Shown piece by piece: positions 1 to 11,863 of a stretch of DNA of 64,000 bases. The position numbers and the translations under genes were made by a program. The stretch is taken from positions 89,564,665 through 89,628,664 of the forward strand of contig CM050453.2 in the NCBI GenBank assembly GCA_027563935.2, in the 5' to 3' direction. Within the stretch, counting starts at the first letter, position 1. Each line of letters opens with the position of its first letter. The notes under the pieces were generated by a model. The model worked only from the letters and a program-made list of their open reading frames with translations, was not told where the DNA came from and ran no database searches. Source of the stretch: Costus lasius. Lineage: Eukaryota; Streptophyta; Magnoliopsida; Zingiberales; Costaceae.

Positions 1-1191
1 AACACAGAACCCTATCCTCTCAACAGCTGCCTCTAGTGATTCATCATGTCAGTGACATATGAAAACTAGTCAAGTCTGATTCTAACCGTTATGCCCAGGG
101 TCAACGAGTTTCCTTGCGAAGGCGCGCCCGGCTAAAATGGACTGGGGAAACCATTGCCACCACACACCTCCTAAAGATAAGTGGGTGTGTCCCACGAGGG
201 TGGGAAACAGTTCACAACACCACCGATCGATAGTTTGATGAGGGTTACGCGTTAGAAGGCTATAGACTTGATATTCCATTGAGAGTTTTTGCATGTTTGT
301 TTTTATTCTTTTCTAGCATGCAGTTTTCCTATGGTTATGGCAGCTAAGGAAAAACATCACAAGCATGCTATAGACAAAATAATAAACCATCACAGGCATG
401 CAAGTTTGGTCGATATGGTCATAGCCCTTTTTTCATACACATAACTTGTCATGAGCCATGTGACATGTTATCGTGCATCTAAGGGTTGTGAGTCCCTGAA
501 GCAAATCAGCCCATGCCAGAAGCCGAAAGCAAGTGTCCTTCCTTTAGCTGCAAGTCCACCACCACGCTTCCAAAGCTGGCGCCACATCTGACTCCGGTTG
601 AAGAAGACTCCTTATTGTCAAGATGAAGTCTTAACCTATCTTCTAATTCTACATCAATTTTAAAATAAGATGAAAAATCTTTACATCAAGATAGGGAGAT
701 AACCACACGCAGGTGGAAGGAGATTTTACAAGCATTCATCACAAGTGGAAACATGCTTCCACATCACAACACAGGAGGGCACTCGCTATGACCATATTAA
801 CCCAATCAAGTGGCGCATGTAAAATTTGAAAACCGCGAGAAATCAAATTTTAGCCCCTTATGCGCCATCATCATCTAAAGCACTCTCTTAACCAAATTTA
901 TGCTAAAATTTAGATCAAGTTCCATGATGATTTCATAGACCCTATCGGCTAGCAGTTTTGTTAGATCAAGAGACCCGGCCAGTCCGAAGACACAATGCCC
1001 GTCCTACTTGACAAAACCACGTGCGCCTTTGATTTTAAATCAATCATGTACATAATCAAATTTCGGCCATAAAATTGAAAAGATAAGATTAGATGAAGAA
1101 CGCCTTCTAAATGAAATGTGCAAGGATAAAAGCAAAATTTTTCAAAAAATTTTCACGCAAGCAAACGTACACCTTGTGTTTCTCGCAAGTA
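1..1191 (-). mobile_element. Copia element C, internal region next to its primer site (partial)
   Basis: This is non-coding, decayed internal DNA of a minus-strand Ty1/copia element whose body continues beyond the left edge. It aligns by eye with the matching part of element D at about 10190-11850; for example, the stretch with GGTGTGTCCCAC and the ATCGATCGATAGTTTGA block occur in both, in the same order. No copia protein can be read in it. Its place directly before the primer-binding site at 1192 makes it the leader side of the element. Confidence 0.7.
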
Positions 1192-1203
1192 GCTCTGATA
1201 CCA
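1192..1203 (-). other. Primer-binding site of copia C (initiator tRNA-Met type)
   Basis: The minus strand reads TGGTATCAGAGC, the usual plant copia primer-binding site complementary to the 3' end of initiator tRNA-Met. It lies one base from the inferred LTR edge at 1205, which sets the element's orientation: 5' LTR to the right, body to the left. Confidence 0.85.
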
Positions 1204-1764
1204 CTATTAGGGAATACCGGGTGTAATTTTAAAATTTGTAGTCCCAGGACGCAGCGGAAGAATTATTACACTTGAAACATATCCCGGTCCCAAGGATCCA
1301 TATGAGAGAGAAAACACAAGGATGTGTTAGAGATGTACCTCTTTTGCTTGTCGAGATATTGAAACCATGTTGAAGACGCCCAAGTGTTCATCCTCTACAA
1401 GTATCCATGCGTCGACTCCTCAACATTGCTCCCTTCCACGCTTGGTGCTAGCCTCGGGAAGAGAAGATCACCTCTTGGAATCTCCTTTCTCTCCCTCCTT
1501 TGTTCTTCACGCCTACAAATTTCCTCTAAGGAAACTCTCAGCCAAAAAGGAGGAAGAAAAGGGTGGTGGTGCTCCTTCCTTTGCTCTTAACGCCAACAAG
1601 TTTCCTCCAAGGAAACTTTCGGCCAAAGAAGAGGATGAAGGATGATGGCTCAACTCTAAGGAAAGATGGCATCTAGGGCTTGAGAACTTGCGCCACTCCA
1701 AGTGGAAGTTCTCTTGCTCTCGGCTTGAGAAGATGCATTAAGAGAGAAGGGCGCATGCCCCTCC

Positions 1765-1771
1765 TTTTATA
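1765..1771 (-). promoter_or_regulatory. Candidate TATA box of copia C LTR
   Basis: The minus strand reads TATAAAA followed by GGAGGGGCAT. It sits about 560 bp before the LTR's 3' edge. An equivalent TATAAA is found at 12330-12335 in the LTR of D, which supports its being the LTR promoter. Confidence 0.5.
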
Positions 1772-3262
1772 ACCATGCTGCCCCTAACCGCCTCCATACT
1801 TTCCTTCTACGTTTATGGCTCAATTCCTCCAAGGAATTAGCCAATTCCTCCAAGGAATTAGCCTAATAATTCAGCCGCCACTTCCCTCTAATTAGCGCAT
1901 ATAGAAGCTTTGAATTAATCTAGCATCTTGCCTAATTAAGAGGGGATACTTGAATTCTAATCATACTAGGACTTTCCATATTTGATTATTGCATATATGA
2001 CTTGAATTAATCAAATCATATTTGCCCAAAAATCAGTCCACACGTCCAAGAGGGTTTCCAAATTTAGGAAACCGAATCCTACAAGGATTCTTATCCCTCA
2101 ATGGCGCAAATTCCATAAGTGGAATTATCTCATGCACCAAGTCCAATTATAATTCTCATTAGGATTCAAACTTGCCTTAATTAGATTTGATCCACAATTC
2201 CTAATTGAATTTGAATCTTATCACTAATTTAGGCTTATGAATAAAATCCCTAATTGGATTAGGATTTCCGCCCAACACTATGGGCCTCATCTAAATCCAA
2301 TTCCTAATGGGATTTGAATCCTAGTTGGATTAGGATTTGCGCCCAACCCTTGTTGGCCTTATCCAATTCCAAATTCTTATTAGGATTTGAATCCTAATTG
2401 GATTAGGACTTGCGCCCAAGCATTATGGGCCTTATCCAAATCCAATTCTCATTAGGATTTGAATCCTAATTGGATTAGGATTCCAACTCCTAATTAGATT
2501 AGGATTCCAACTCCTAATGGAATTAGGATTCCAACACGGTATAAACCCATGAATCCCAATTGGACTCAGATTCAACCATGAATCTGTCTTGGACTCAGAA
2601 TAATGAACTCAAATATATTCCAAGATTTCCAGATCATAAAACAACGTCAAGAGTCTATTGCGTGTGACCCCGTAGGATCCAAATGACGATGGCAATGATG
2701 ACAGATCATCATAAGTAGTGAGGGGTATCTAGCAACACATCACTACTACCCATGTCACAGGACTAAGTCATATGGCAACAACTCCTAACAAGCAACGAGG
2801 ATTCCTATGCATTATAGATCCCTTTGCCTAAACTGATATCCTGTCATTGGATTAGTCTCAAGTTTATTAATCCAATCTATTGGTCATGACTCAATCAGTG
2901 TGGCCACACATTCCTGTCATGCACCAATGAGGTGGGGCGCCCCAGAGTGGATATCATACTTCCTATGAAGGAAGGGGCAAATCCGACTATTGGTCATCCA
3001 TGTCTTTACATGACTTATGACACGCCCAATTACAGTCGTTTTAGTCTCCCAATTACGGAGAGACATAAGACTGCATCAAAGCATACCCATCATCAAATCT
3101 AGACATGAATACCTCAAGTCTAAGGATCAATGCAAACCTCTTGCATGTGAGATTAACTTGTTTACTAGACAAGTCAATCCTCACAGTGGATCACTCCAGT
3201 GCATCCAATGCACCTGTATGTCTGCGTTACTATGCCCCGCACCTAACCAGCCCATACACCAG

Positions 3263-3267
3263 TCTCA
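3263..3267. other. Left target-site duplication of gypsy A (TCTCA)
   Basis: TCTCA abuts the left LTR of A and is repeated at 21793-21797 just beyond the right LTR. A five-base duplication is what Ty3/gypsy integrases make. Removing A and one copy restores a continuous copia C LTR that matches the D LTR around 7030 and 13880. Confidence 0.9.
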
Positions 3268-4674
3268 TGATACGTTCCGCAAGTATACAGATATATCGAA
3301 GTAATAAATGTATCGATCCCACAGAGACCAAATACCAAGTACCAACTGACTAAGCTTCTACAAGCTAAACAGCAATAGACGGTTTGAATAGTTTTCTAAA
3401 TTAAGACTAACTAAATGAAAAGCAGAAGAATAACAAAATTGCACTAGGGTTGATCAAGGATGCAAGAAATCAAGGCAAGGGGTTTACCACCTCGATGAGT
3501 TATGCATGGACAATAAAAAAAACATGATAATTATCCAAAGAGTTCTAGGGCAAGCATCAAATATAAAGGTTGTCCTCTCTCAAGGACACAACTAGGTATT
3601 CGCACGGGTATACGTCTACCGTCGTAGAACGCTCCCCCGAACGAACTCAATAAGCGCGAGATGATATAGTATATATCTCCCCCTCTAATGTACTAGTCAC
3701 TCTTCTCTCAAAGGCGCAACTAGGTGTTTATGCGGCTAAGCATCTACCGTCGTAGTACACTTCGTCTCATAAACCCAATGGGCGCGAGGAGATATACACT
3801 GCCCATGAGCAATTGTCAGCTTTCGCATGGCGATTGACACATTCATACCTAGGGTTTCCAACATCAATATATGTCTTTTAACAGTATAAGATATCTAGAT
3901 CATGGAGAAAGCAATTATCAATCAACATGCAAAGAACACAACTAGGTAAGATAAAACGATAAAGGATTCATATATTAAAACCAAACATCCATGCACAAAT
4001 CATACGAGGGGTTTTCCCCTAGCCTTGAAATGGATTTAAGCTATCAAGTTCATGTTCCAAAACAGGTTTTCAATAAGTTTAATCATAGCATCCATGAACA
4101 ACAAGATAAAACGAAAAAGTAGGGAGAAGATGATGGATATCGCCCCAAGCAGGAGATAGGAGCATGCAGGATTTTCTCTCTTCTTCGTTCTTCTTCTTCC
4201 TCACGCTCTCGCGATGATGAAGCGTGTTCTTCCTTGTTGTCGCCACAGATGCAGGTCGTGTTCTCCCTCTCGTGTGCAAGATCCGCCTCTATTTTTGGTA
4301 AGTGCCACCCCTAGTTAATCGTAAGTGCTGCCCTAGTGTTTCTATCTATCAATTTCCCTTTTTGCCCCCATTAATCATCCTTCTTCAACGCATAGAAGAG
4401 ATGGACAAAATCTGGAAAGTCGATTCCCGACGGAACAGAAATCGCAGGGCGTGACTGATTTCCCTGGGTGGGGTGTGTTATTTGCTGCGAATTCCATCTT
4501 GGCTGCAAATTGCTGTATCGCCTCGCTTTCTTTCCTGAAATTAAGCAAAAGCACAGAATAGTGAAGATTCCGCAACTATCGTAATATTTCAATATAAATC
4601 TAAAATCAACAGCGAGGAAGAGTGAAAACATGGCGGTAACATAGTATAAAATGCTATATAAAAGTGACTTAACA
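3268..4674 (-). repeat. Gypsy A 3' LTR
   Basis: This LTR is near-identical to 20384-21792, with differences of roughly a few percent by eye. It starts TGATACG and ends CTTAACA on +. It lies next to the polypurine tract, so it is the 3' LTR on the minus strand. It contains no gene. Small open frames at 4079-4279 and 4371-4709 recur in the other LTR and are LTR sequence. Confidence 0.93.
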
Positions 4675-4676
4675 AA

Positions 4677-4712
4677 CTCCCCCAGACTTGAACTCTTGCT
4701 TGTCCTCAAGCA
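4677..4712 (-). other. Polypurine tract of gypsy A with conserved upstream motif
   Basis: The minus strand shows GCTTGAGGACAAGCAAG, then GTTCAAGTCTGGGGGAG, then the LTR. The same GCTTGAGGACAAGCAAA motif precedes the 3' LTRs of B (25092) and E (36010). It is the plus-strand primer region of these related elements. Confidence 0.85.
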
Positions 4713-5778
4713 AAGATAAAATGAAGTTCAGCTGTAAGGATGTTTCATAAAACATAAATCCAAGTCTCACTCAGAGAATGCTATCGCTGGTCCATGAAGT
4801 GGTCAAACAATGTACAAGCAGTAAACTCCTATCAGAAATCAAAATGATGAGCTTTACAACCCAAGATAAACATGTTACTCCACATAATTTCCAAACTAGA
4901 TGGTCAACGTCATGGTTCCTCCCAATAGCTGATGCATATTCCTCGAGATAATGAGATGGAATGGTGGAAGTGGAAAGAGATGTGCCATGGACGACATGAA
5001 TGTATACAAATATTTTCTCTTTCCTTTTTCTTTTCTTTTTTTTTTGAAATGTCTCTAGACTTTGCTAGAGAATCTTTCTTTCATCACTTCTTTGTCTAAT
5101 GTCTCTAGACTTTGCTAGAGAATCTTTCATTCATCATGCTTGACTTCAACCCATCTCTTAGGTACCACTGTCAATTTTACACAGTGCCTAGTAGGGGAGT
5201 CATTGTTGTTATTTTTCTTCTTTCTTTTTTTTTTATTTTTGTGGTGACAGAGATTGAGGGATGTGGTGGAAGGTTCAAGTACAACAGGTATAGGGAAGGA
5301 ATCAATCTATATCGATCAAGCATGGCAAACTTGCGTGTCCCACAGTTTAAGTGAGTGCTCGGCTTAACAAAATTCAATCTTCAATTTGTCTCATGTAGAT
5401 GATTGTATCTCATGACATTAGACCGGTTTCAAGCATGTATCGATAGAAAAAATAGGATCATGTAAATGAGGCACACTAACAGCCAAAAACAGTCATAAAA
5501 TCAAGCTTGAAGAATAGCAAGATACTCAAGTGAATTCTATAGCATGTGAGGAGTTTTAGCTATCAAAATGAGACGTCCTAAAGTTAAAACTAGACTAAGT
5601 CTTAGAAATGGTAAAGTAAATGGTAAAGTGCTAGAAATAGTTTTAAATGAAATTTCCAAAAATTACAATCCTAAGCACCCCTCCCACCAACAAAACAAAG
5701 CATCGTCCACGATGCAAAACTACAGAATCAAGAATATAGCAAAATAGGGAGGAGGGTAGGGTAACGAAACTCACAAGA
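4713..5778 (-). other. Gypsy A 3' untranslated spacer
   Basis: Non-coding DNA between the third ORF and the polypurine tract. It contains a duplicated hairpin: TCTCTAG-ACTTTG-CTAGAGA occurs near 5051 and again near 5103, within a direct repeat of about 38 bp. There is also a homopolymer T run near 5226. I see no gene here. Confidence 0.6.
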
Positions 5779-6330
5779 TCAATCGCGGGGGTCATCTCCC
5801 GCGTCACTGATATCGTCGTCAGTAGAGGAAGAATCATCATTGTCTGGAAATCCTGGAAAACGGGCATGAAGAAACTGCTCGATCCGCTGCACAGATTCTA
5901 AGAGCTGTGCGGTTTGTGATTCATGCTCTTGTTGCTTCTGGAGTAATGCCACGAGTAGCTCATGTGTAGAGAGTTCATGAGGAACTCTACGGTTCAGTCC
6001 GTCGGTGAATGGGGCGGGACCTAAACCGGCTGTAGAAGGGGTTGCTGAGTCGCCATCCTCGGGAGCTAGATGCCAATTCTGTCTGGATCGGATGGTCGTG
6101 CGCAAGGTATTCGGCAGCGATATGGTCTGGAGGCTTCCTCTGAGAGTGAGGTGATAGATATCACCTTGGTGTACTAGCATCCGCATCGCAATGCAAGCCT
6201 CAACATCGATACGTCTGCTGCCCTTTGCTTCAGGAGTGCCAAAGGGGTTATGGCCAAAATGGATAGCAAGGGGCGTCAACAGACCCCCAATGGCAATGGA
6301 CCCTTTGGTTGTTCTGCCTACGTGAACCAT
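5779..6330 (-). pseudogene. Athila ORF-1-like protein, C-terminal half (third ORF of gypsy A)
   Basis: This is a 183-codon open frame that matches the C-terminal half of the longer protein at 22479-23741. Shared features are a KGxIxIGG segment, GHNPxGxPEAxGSRR, a RGDIYHLT motif and a C-terminal tail of Asp, Glu and Ser. The function of this plant retrotransposon protein family is unknown. It occupies the position after pol where Athila elements carry an extra ORF. The N-terminal half is missing: the frame stops being homologous at about 6335, next to the deletion joint with copia D. The apparent start codon at 6330 is therefore fortuitous. The match to the second copy is clear; the family name is from memory of the motif pattern and less certain. 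Confidence 0.75.
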
Positions 6331-6336
6331 GTTTTT

Positions 6337-6355
6337 GGCGTCAACAGACCCCCAA
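6337..6355. other. 19-bp filler repeat at deletion joint
   Basis: GGCGTCAACAGACCCCCAA at 6337-6355 is an exact copy of 6272-6290, 65 bp away. It lies exactly where the truncated D LTR (shared sequence from 6353) meets the cut third ORF of A. Short copies of nearby DNA at a deletion edge are typical filler left by end joining with template switching. Confidence 0.65.
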
Positions 6356-7255
6356 ACTGACTCGAATCAACCAAATGACTCGATCATAGGCAACTTGATC
6401 AATACAAGATCTCGAGCGTCTAGGTGTGCGACCCTGTAGGTTCCTTAGATGTTGGCAGTGATAACCTCACATCATCACAAGGAATGAGTGGCACCTAGCA
6501 GTACATCATTGCTACCCAAGTCCTCGGAATGGAGTCGTCATCGACATCCCCTAAAATTGCGACAAGATACATGTACACTCTAGTCCTTTTGCCAGACTGA
6601 TCGTCCAAGTCGGACAAGTGTGTCACACTTGTTAATTCCAACATCAATGGTCATGACTCTATTCAGGCTTAACCTGGGTGTGGCCACACACTTTCAATCA
6701 TGCACCATGTAGGGCCCATGGACATCAAACTTCCCCGCAGGGAAGGGGCAAATCCTCTATTGGCACATTGAATCTCTCATATGGCTCAAGATATACCCAA
6801 TGACAACCGTTATGACTCCCCTGTTACGCGGAGTGTTAGGTTGTATCAAAGTACATCCATCACCATATAGAGATATCAATGCCCTCAAGTCCAGGACGTG
6901 TAAATCTCTGTCACTGTGATATTTTGACCTGTGACACCAAGTCAAATCCTCACGGTGGGTCGATCCAGTATATCTTCCTTGATATACCCATATGCCTACG
7001 TTAGCAACCCGTGCTCAACCAGCGCATATACTAGTCTCAAGTGTATCATAGCTGTCCCTTATCCACTATGACACTTGACCGGGGATTATTCTTTGAGATC
7101 AGATAGAATCTATCTCTAGGGACATTGTATATGAAAATGTACATATATGATGCAGATGTACAAAAGGCATAACAACGACCATACCAGGATGTATATCACA
7201 AATAAATGTGACTCATATCGGACCAGCCACAGGTCCAAGGGCATATACACCAACA
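6353..7255 (-). repeat. Copia D 3' LTR, truncated
   Basis: This matches 13200-14102 base for base in length (903 bp). The minus strand begins TGTTGGTGTATATGCCC beside the polypurine tract. The last 1336 bp of the LTR, equivalent to 11864-13199, are missing. Confidence 0.92.
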
Positions 7256-7268
7256 ATCTCCCACCTGC
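7256..7268 (-). other. Polypurine tract of copia D
   Basis: The minus strand reads GCAGGTGGGAGAT immediately before the LTR start TGTTGG. GTGGGAGAT-TGTTGG is a common plant copia junction. Confidence 0.8.
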
Positions 7269-7308
7269 ACTAGGATCCTGTTATTGTGTCACCACAATCA
7301 ACACATCC

Positions 7309-7703
7309 TCAGTCAGACTTGCCACGCTCCTGCTGCACCAGAGCATCGGTCAGTGGGCCTATCGTGACTCTCTCGGTGTAAATATCTGCAATCTCACAAC
7401 ACTTCTGTCTCCAAGACAAAGTGGAAGCACTCGAGTATGTGTTTGGATCTTTTGGTGAAACCTTGGTTTTTCTGTCATGTGTTATTGCTCCTTTGTGCTC
7501 ACAAACAGAGACCAATAACGGTATGACAACCATTTAAAGTTCAATGAAGAACTCTCATATCCAAATAGCTTCCTAGAAGCCATAACATACTCTGCCTTCA
7601 ATCGGAGATGATGGTAGTCCATCATGAAGCCTTTCACAGCTTCCTTCACTACCAGACACAAAATTGATGCTGCGATCAAGGTCAGAATAGAACAAGCTAT
7701 CAA
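7309..7703 (-). pseudogene. Decayed copia RNase H / pol C-terminus of element D
   Basis: Two overlapping minus-strand frames together show weak but ordered similarity to the end of copia pol. The first (about 7482-7703) has KAEYVMAS, resembling the EAEYVAAS motif of copia RNase H. The second (about 7309-7533) has CEHKGAI, resembling CDNxGAI, and IGPLTDALVQQE near its end, resembling the IADPLTKPLPQ motif. The position is right, since copia pol ends just before the polypurine tract. A frame change and many substitutions make it non-functional. The call rests on motif order and location. Confidence 0.6.
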
Positions 7704-10700
7704 GTGTTACCCTATACACCAAGCTTTTCTTATCTCTACCAATCGAGAACCATTCCTATAGTTCTTTATAGAACCAAGAATTTTATTCTCTCCTTATCCA
7801 GTGCCACGCACCTGGATTGGATCAGGTATCAATTGGTTATGCTCTTGGCATTAACCACATCTGGTCTGTAACATACCAACATCGATGTATGTTGTCTAAC
7901 TTAGGACTTGAAGTTTCTTGGATCTTTCCAAAAACTCTCACACCTACCCCATAGGTGATGTCCACTAAGTTATTCATCACGAGACACTTCCCAATCATCT
8001 CTTCACCTAGTGAAGGATCAGGATGTCGTCTCTGATGATCTGTATGTACCTAACATACAAGACCAGAGATGTCATTAAGCTCCCACTGCACTCAGGCACC
8101 ATATAATGAAGATTCTCTATATTGAGTTAGGAGTTACCCATAAATCAAAGTCAGACGAATCAATTCAACTTGTACAGCCTGTGTGTTCTGAGCCTCAGGT
8201 TACCCATAACCTGTAAAACTAGCTCAGAGTCCATCTTTGACCAAATGTGTCAAAAAGTTGACCTTGGATCATATCCAAGTCAAAGTTTCTCCCACTAGCC
8301 TTTTCAAGAGAAAATCTTTCCCAAGAAAATCAGCACCTTAAGCAGCAACCAAGTTGCTCTCTTGTGGGATTATGGAAACAGTATCCCCAAAGGATACCCC
8401 ATACACACATATGTCAGATATGGAACATCTTTCAATGTTTAGGAAAAACTATTCATTTTGCACAACCTTTACAAGGAGTTATATGACTTCTCTTACATCG
8501 AATTATGCCAACCATAACTCGATACCTCCAATTAGACACTCAGCCTCAAAGAAGAGTTCTATAAGGAGTGAGCTATGAGGAAATCTCATACTCTTAGGGA
8601 CAGTCATAAACTGTGGCTCAAGTGCTTTCTCACAAATTAGAAAGCTTTATGGATTTATCAAGCTGGTCTCCTTTTATATCCATCAGATATATCTATAAAG
8701 GATTAGTACCCCATCTTTGGTTCACTTATTAGCCTTGTCCATACACTAAAGTGTATGAGGGCTAACAAGTTTCTAGATCTTCCACTTGTAACAAGTGAAG
8801 AGCATCAATGTCGTTGTCCTTAGTAAACAAGCCCCGTATGAGTCAAGCTCTCAAGAGAGGTTGATCCGACTCATTCTCCTGAAAGGAGATTGAATCCATA
8901 AGTCCATTTGCATGGAGTCAATGGATGAGGTTCTTGTCTTACATGGCCCAAACAACATTGCCAAAGATAGGTACAAAACCACTTAATCTTTACCATAAGG
9001 GATGATTCATTGTCCTTGCTAGGAGGTACACATGAATCAATTCAATTCTTATTCCCACATTTTCTGAACCCTTGGTTGCCCACAACCTACATATATGGTT
9101 CAGATTCCATCTTTGATCCTTTTGTGCTAAGTGGTTGACATTGGACTAAATCCAAGTCATTACTTCCTCCCACTAGCCTTTTTAAGGAAAGACATTTCCA
9201 AGAAAAACGGCACTATGAGCAACAATTACTTGTTCTCCTATGGGTTTATGGAAATTTGTATCCCTAAGTGAACATAGGATACACCACTTACACTTTATCA
9301 GATCTTGATTCTATGGTAATAGAACCTCAGATATATGACCCAAAGTCTCATATCTCTAGATCCTGATGATGAGTCATGTCATCTCCTAACTTGGAGATAC
9401 ATTTAAGATGGAATTAAGTTCATTGTGGAATAAGCTTTTAGCATCACCTACAAAGTCTTGACCCGAGAGAGAGCGAGATCTCCTACCGTTATGGCAGCAT
9501 CGTATGCCCCAACTGGTAGGTCAGTCTCTCTATGTCAGCATTGCCCTATTTCTATTGAGCACCAAAATACTTTTGCAAGTGTTGGTCTCATTATGCGGTA
9601 TGATATACCCATGTGTTAGAAATAGGCAATTTGACTTTAGGCAACACAATTACTTGAGCCAGAAGACGAAGGGCTACTTCTCTTCTCCTTGTTTTGAGGT
9701 CGCTAGCAATCAATCTTGAGCACCTTATCTCTGATACCTATTTCATCTTTAATGCATCAGTCAAGCACTCAGGCCTACCTTTGCATTATAGAACTGCTTT
9801 AGGTAAAGGCCACTCAAGGAGATACAGCTTTTCCTTGAGCTTGAGGACAATCCTCAAATACCAGTCCCCTTAGTTGGTTCCAACCAACTTAGGAGAGATC
9901 GCAGTGACCATTTACAATGGTCATAAGCAGATCTACGAACCAATCATTTAATCTGGCCTTTTATAAATGATTGGGCTCCCACTATTTTGATCAAATCGAC
10001 AACCCTCAAAAGTCGATCGGGAAATCACCAGATTTCCTTAGTGAGATGGGATCCTCATTCCGTACATGGCCTTGCGTCCCACGAAGGTGGGATGAACTGC
10101 ACAAGGTGACGCATGCTTCGTGAGGTAGGCATACCAACCAATTGCAACCTCGCAATTCCCCTTCTCAAGACAGTTCAGGCACTTTGTGTCTAGCGAGGGC
10201 TAGATACAACACAAAGCCCTAACCTCTTGAGGTTGCCTCCAGACTTTCATCATGTGGTCCATCCACATATGAAACATCTAGTCAAGTCCAACCTGACCGT
10301 TATGCCCAGGGCCAATGATTTCCTTGCGAAGGCGCGTCCAGGATTTTAACCGAACTGGGGAAATCATTGTCACTGCACGCCTCCTAAAGATAGATGGGTG
10401 TGTCCCACAAGGGTGGGAAACAGTGCACAACACCATCGATCGATAGTTTGACGAGGGCTACGCGTCATAAGGCAGTTATCAGACTTGATATTTGGATCGA
10501 GCGTTTTTGTGGTCTCACCATTTAGTTTTATCTTTCATCTAACAATATAGGTATGCAATCCTATAGTGAGTAGCATGAAAAATAAAACATCACAGGCATG
10601 CTTAAAACTGAGCAGAAAATGAAACATGATATGGTTATAGCCCAGACATGGGTAACAAGCCCCTAGACCAAGACTAATCACCTAGCTACTCAAAAGCACA

Positions 10701-11850
10701 AGCCATGGGCCCATGCCACTAAGTCCTCAGCTTTGCCCTGAGTACCCTAAGGACTCTGCTCCATCCCTAGGTGCGCTGATGCCTCGGTCCTCTGCATCAG
10801 GGTCAGCCCCTCAAACCATATAAATGCCTCCTAGGACACCCTAGGTGCTCTCTTAGGTTTAGGTCAGCCCCTTGGTCCACCTGTGTTAGCTCGCAAACCC
10901 TAGACTCCTTCTAGGATTCGGCCAACACTTTTCTCTACCCATGCTAACTCGCAAACCCTAGGCTCTTCCTAGGGTTCGGCCAATCATAGGGGCACCATCA
11001 CATCTAGCATGTTGCGCCACCATGAAAGTGCGCCACTTGCATAGAAACATCACCATGAGGGGCTATTTGCATCACCTCTTAGATCAGCCCTTGAAACCAT
11101 GCTTGATGCGCCTCTAGAAAGCCCTAGAAGCCATCAAAGTTTTGGCCAATCAATAGGTATGCACAAGCCCTCTTCACCAGCCCTTAATCCTCTAGGTGCG
11201 CCACTAAGGTAAACCCTAGAAGCCACCAAGGATTCGGCTAAGGAAGAAGCTGCTCCATGTGATTTAGATGTGCCAAAGAGAAGTCATGATGTGCTCTCTG
11301 TCATCCCTAATCTTCTACTTTAATTACAAAACAATTAAAGAAAATAGGGTGGTACGCAGGCCTCACAAGAATACATCCCAGGCATGCATAAGGGCTTGTC
11401 TATAACCATATCATAATGCAATAATAAAAGCACCTACTCATGCTCTTCTACATGCAATGAAAAACCAACAATTAACATTAATTTTAGTTTTTCATAAACC
11501 TGTTCATCACCCAAAATAATTGTCACAAAATTTCCCCAAAATAATTCTCTCAGGCTCCCTGTGAAAAGTGGCGCATGTATGCCCTAGGCATGCAAGCCGC
11601 CCCCTTTCAGTCCACCTTACCATGTAAAATTTAAAGGAAAAATTCCCTAAAATATTTACATAGCTTGTGCGCAAGGTCCATCCTTCACACAAGGAGAATC
11701 TATTAGTAGGAAATTTTAGACAAAAATTTCAGCATGATAAACCTACCCTTTTCTAAGCAGAAAAATCATGGCATAAAAATTTTAAAAAAATCTTTTATGA
11801 CATGGGCGCATGTAGATAAGCAAAATACACCGCGTGGGTCTCGTAAGTTC
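7704..11850 (-). other. Copia D internal region, decayed and without readable genes
   Basis: About 4.1 kb between the RNase H remnant and the primer site with no long open frame and no recognisable RT, integrase or gag block. A segment at about 8150-8410 recurs, diverged, at about 9030-9290: both contain CCATCTTTGA, then GTTGAC, CTCCCACTAGCCTTTT, CCAAGAAAA and a GGATACxCCA word. This implies an old internal duplication about 880 bp apart. The part from about 10190 matches the internal end of element C at 1-1191. Confidence 0.6.
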
Positions 11851-11862
11851 GCTCTGATACCA
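11851..11862 (-). other. Primer-binding site of copia D (initiator tRNA-Met type)
   Basis: The minus strand reads TGGTATCAGAGC one base inside the 5' LTR edge at 11864. It is identical to the site of element C. Confidence 0.88.
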
Positions 11863-11863
11863 C

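Larger units (their letters stand above)
1205..3267 (-). repeat. Copia C 5' LTR, distal part (split by gypsy A)
   Basis: This is the primer-site-proximal 2.06 kb of the 5' LTR of element C. The rest is at 21798-22031, on the other side of gypsy A. Together they make about 2.3 kb, close to the 2239-bp LTR of D, and the two LTRs share diverged blocks in the same order. The edge at 1205 reads TATT rather than the expected TGTT, so the terminal dinucleotide has mutated. Many short AATTCCTAATTGGATTAGGATT-like words between 2150 and 2530 form a degenerate internal repeat. Small open frames near 1367-1700 lie in the R/U5 part and do not look like genes. Confidence 0.75.

Noticed and set aside
1367..1701. 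Overlapping small open frames on both strands, some Lys/Glu-rich
   Set aside because: They lie in the R/U5 part of copia C's LTR, contain repeated AAGTTTCCTC-like words and have no domain.
6757..6945. A 62-residue frame that occurs identically at 13604-13792
   Set aside because: Identity arises because both are the same segment of the two D LTRs; no protein feature.
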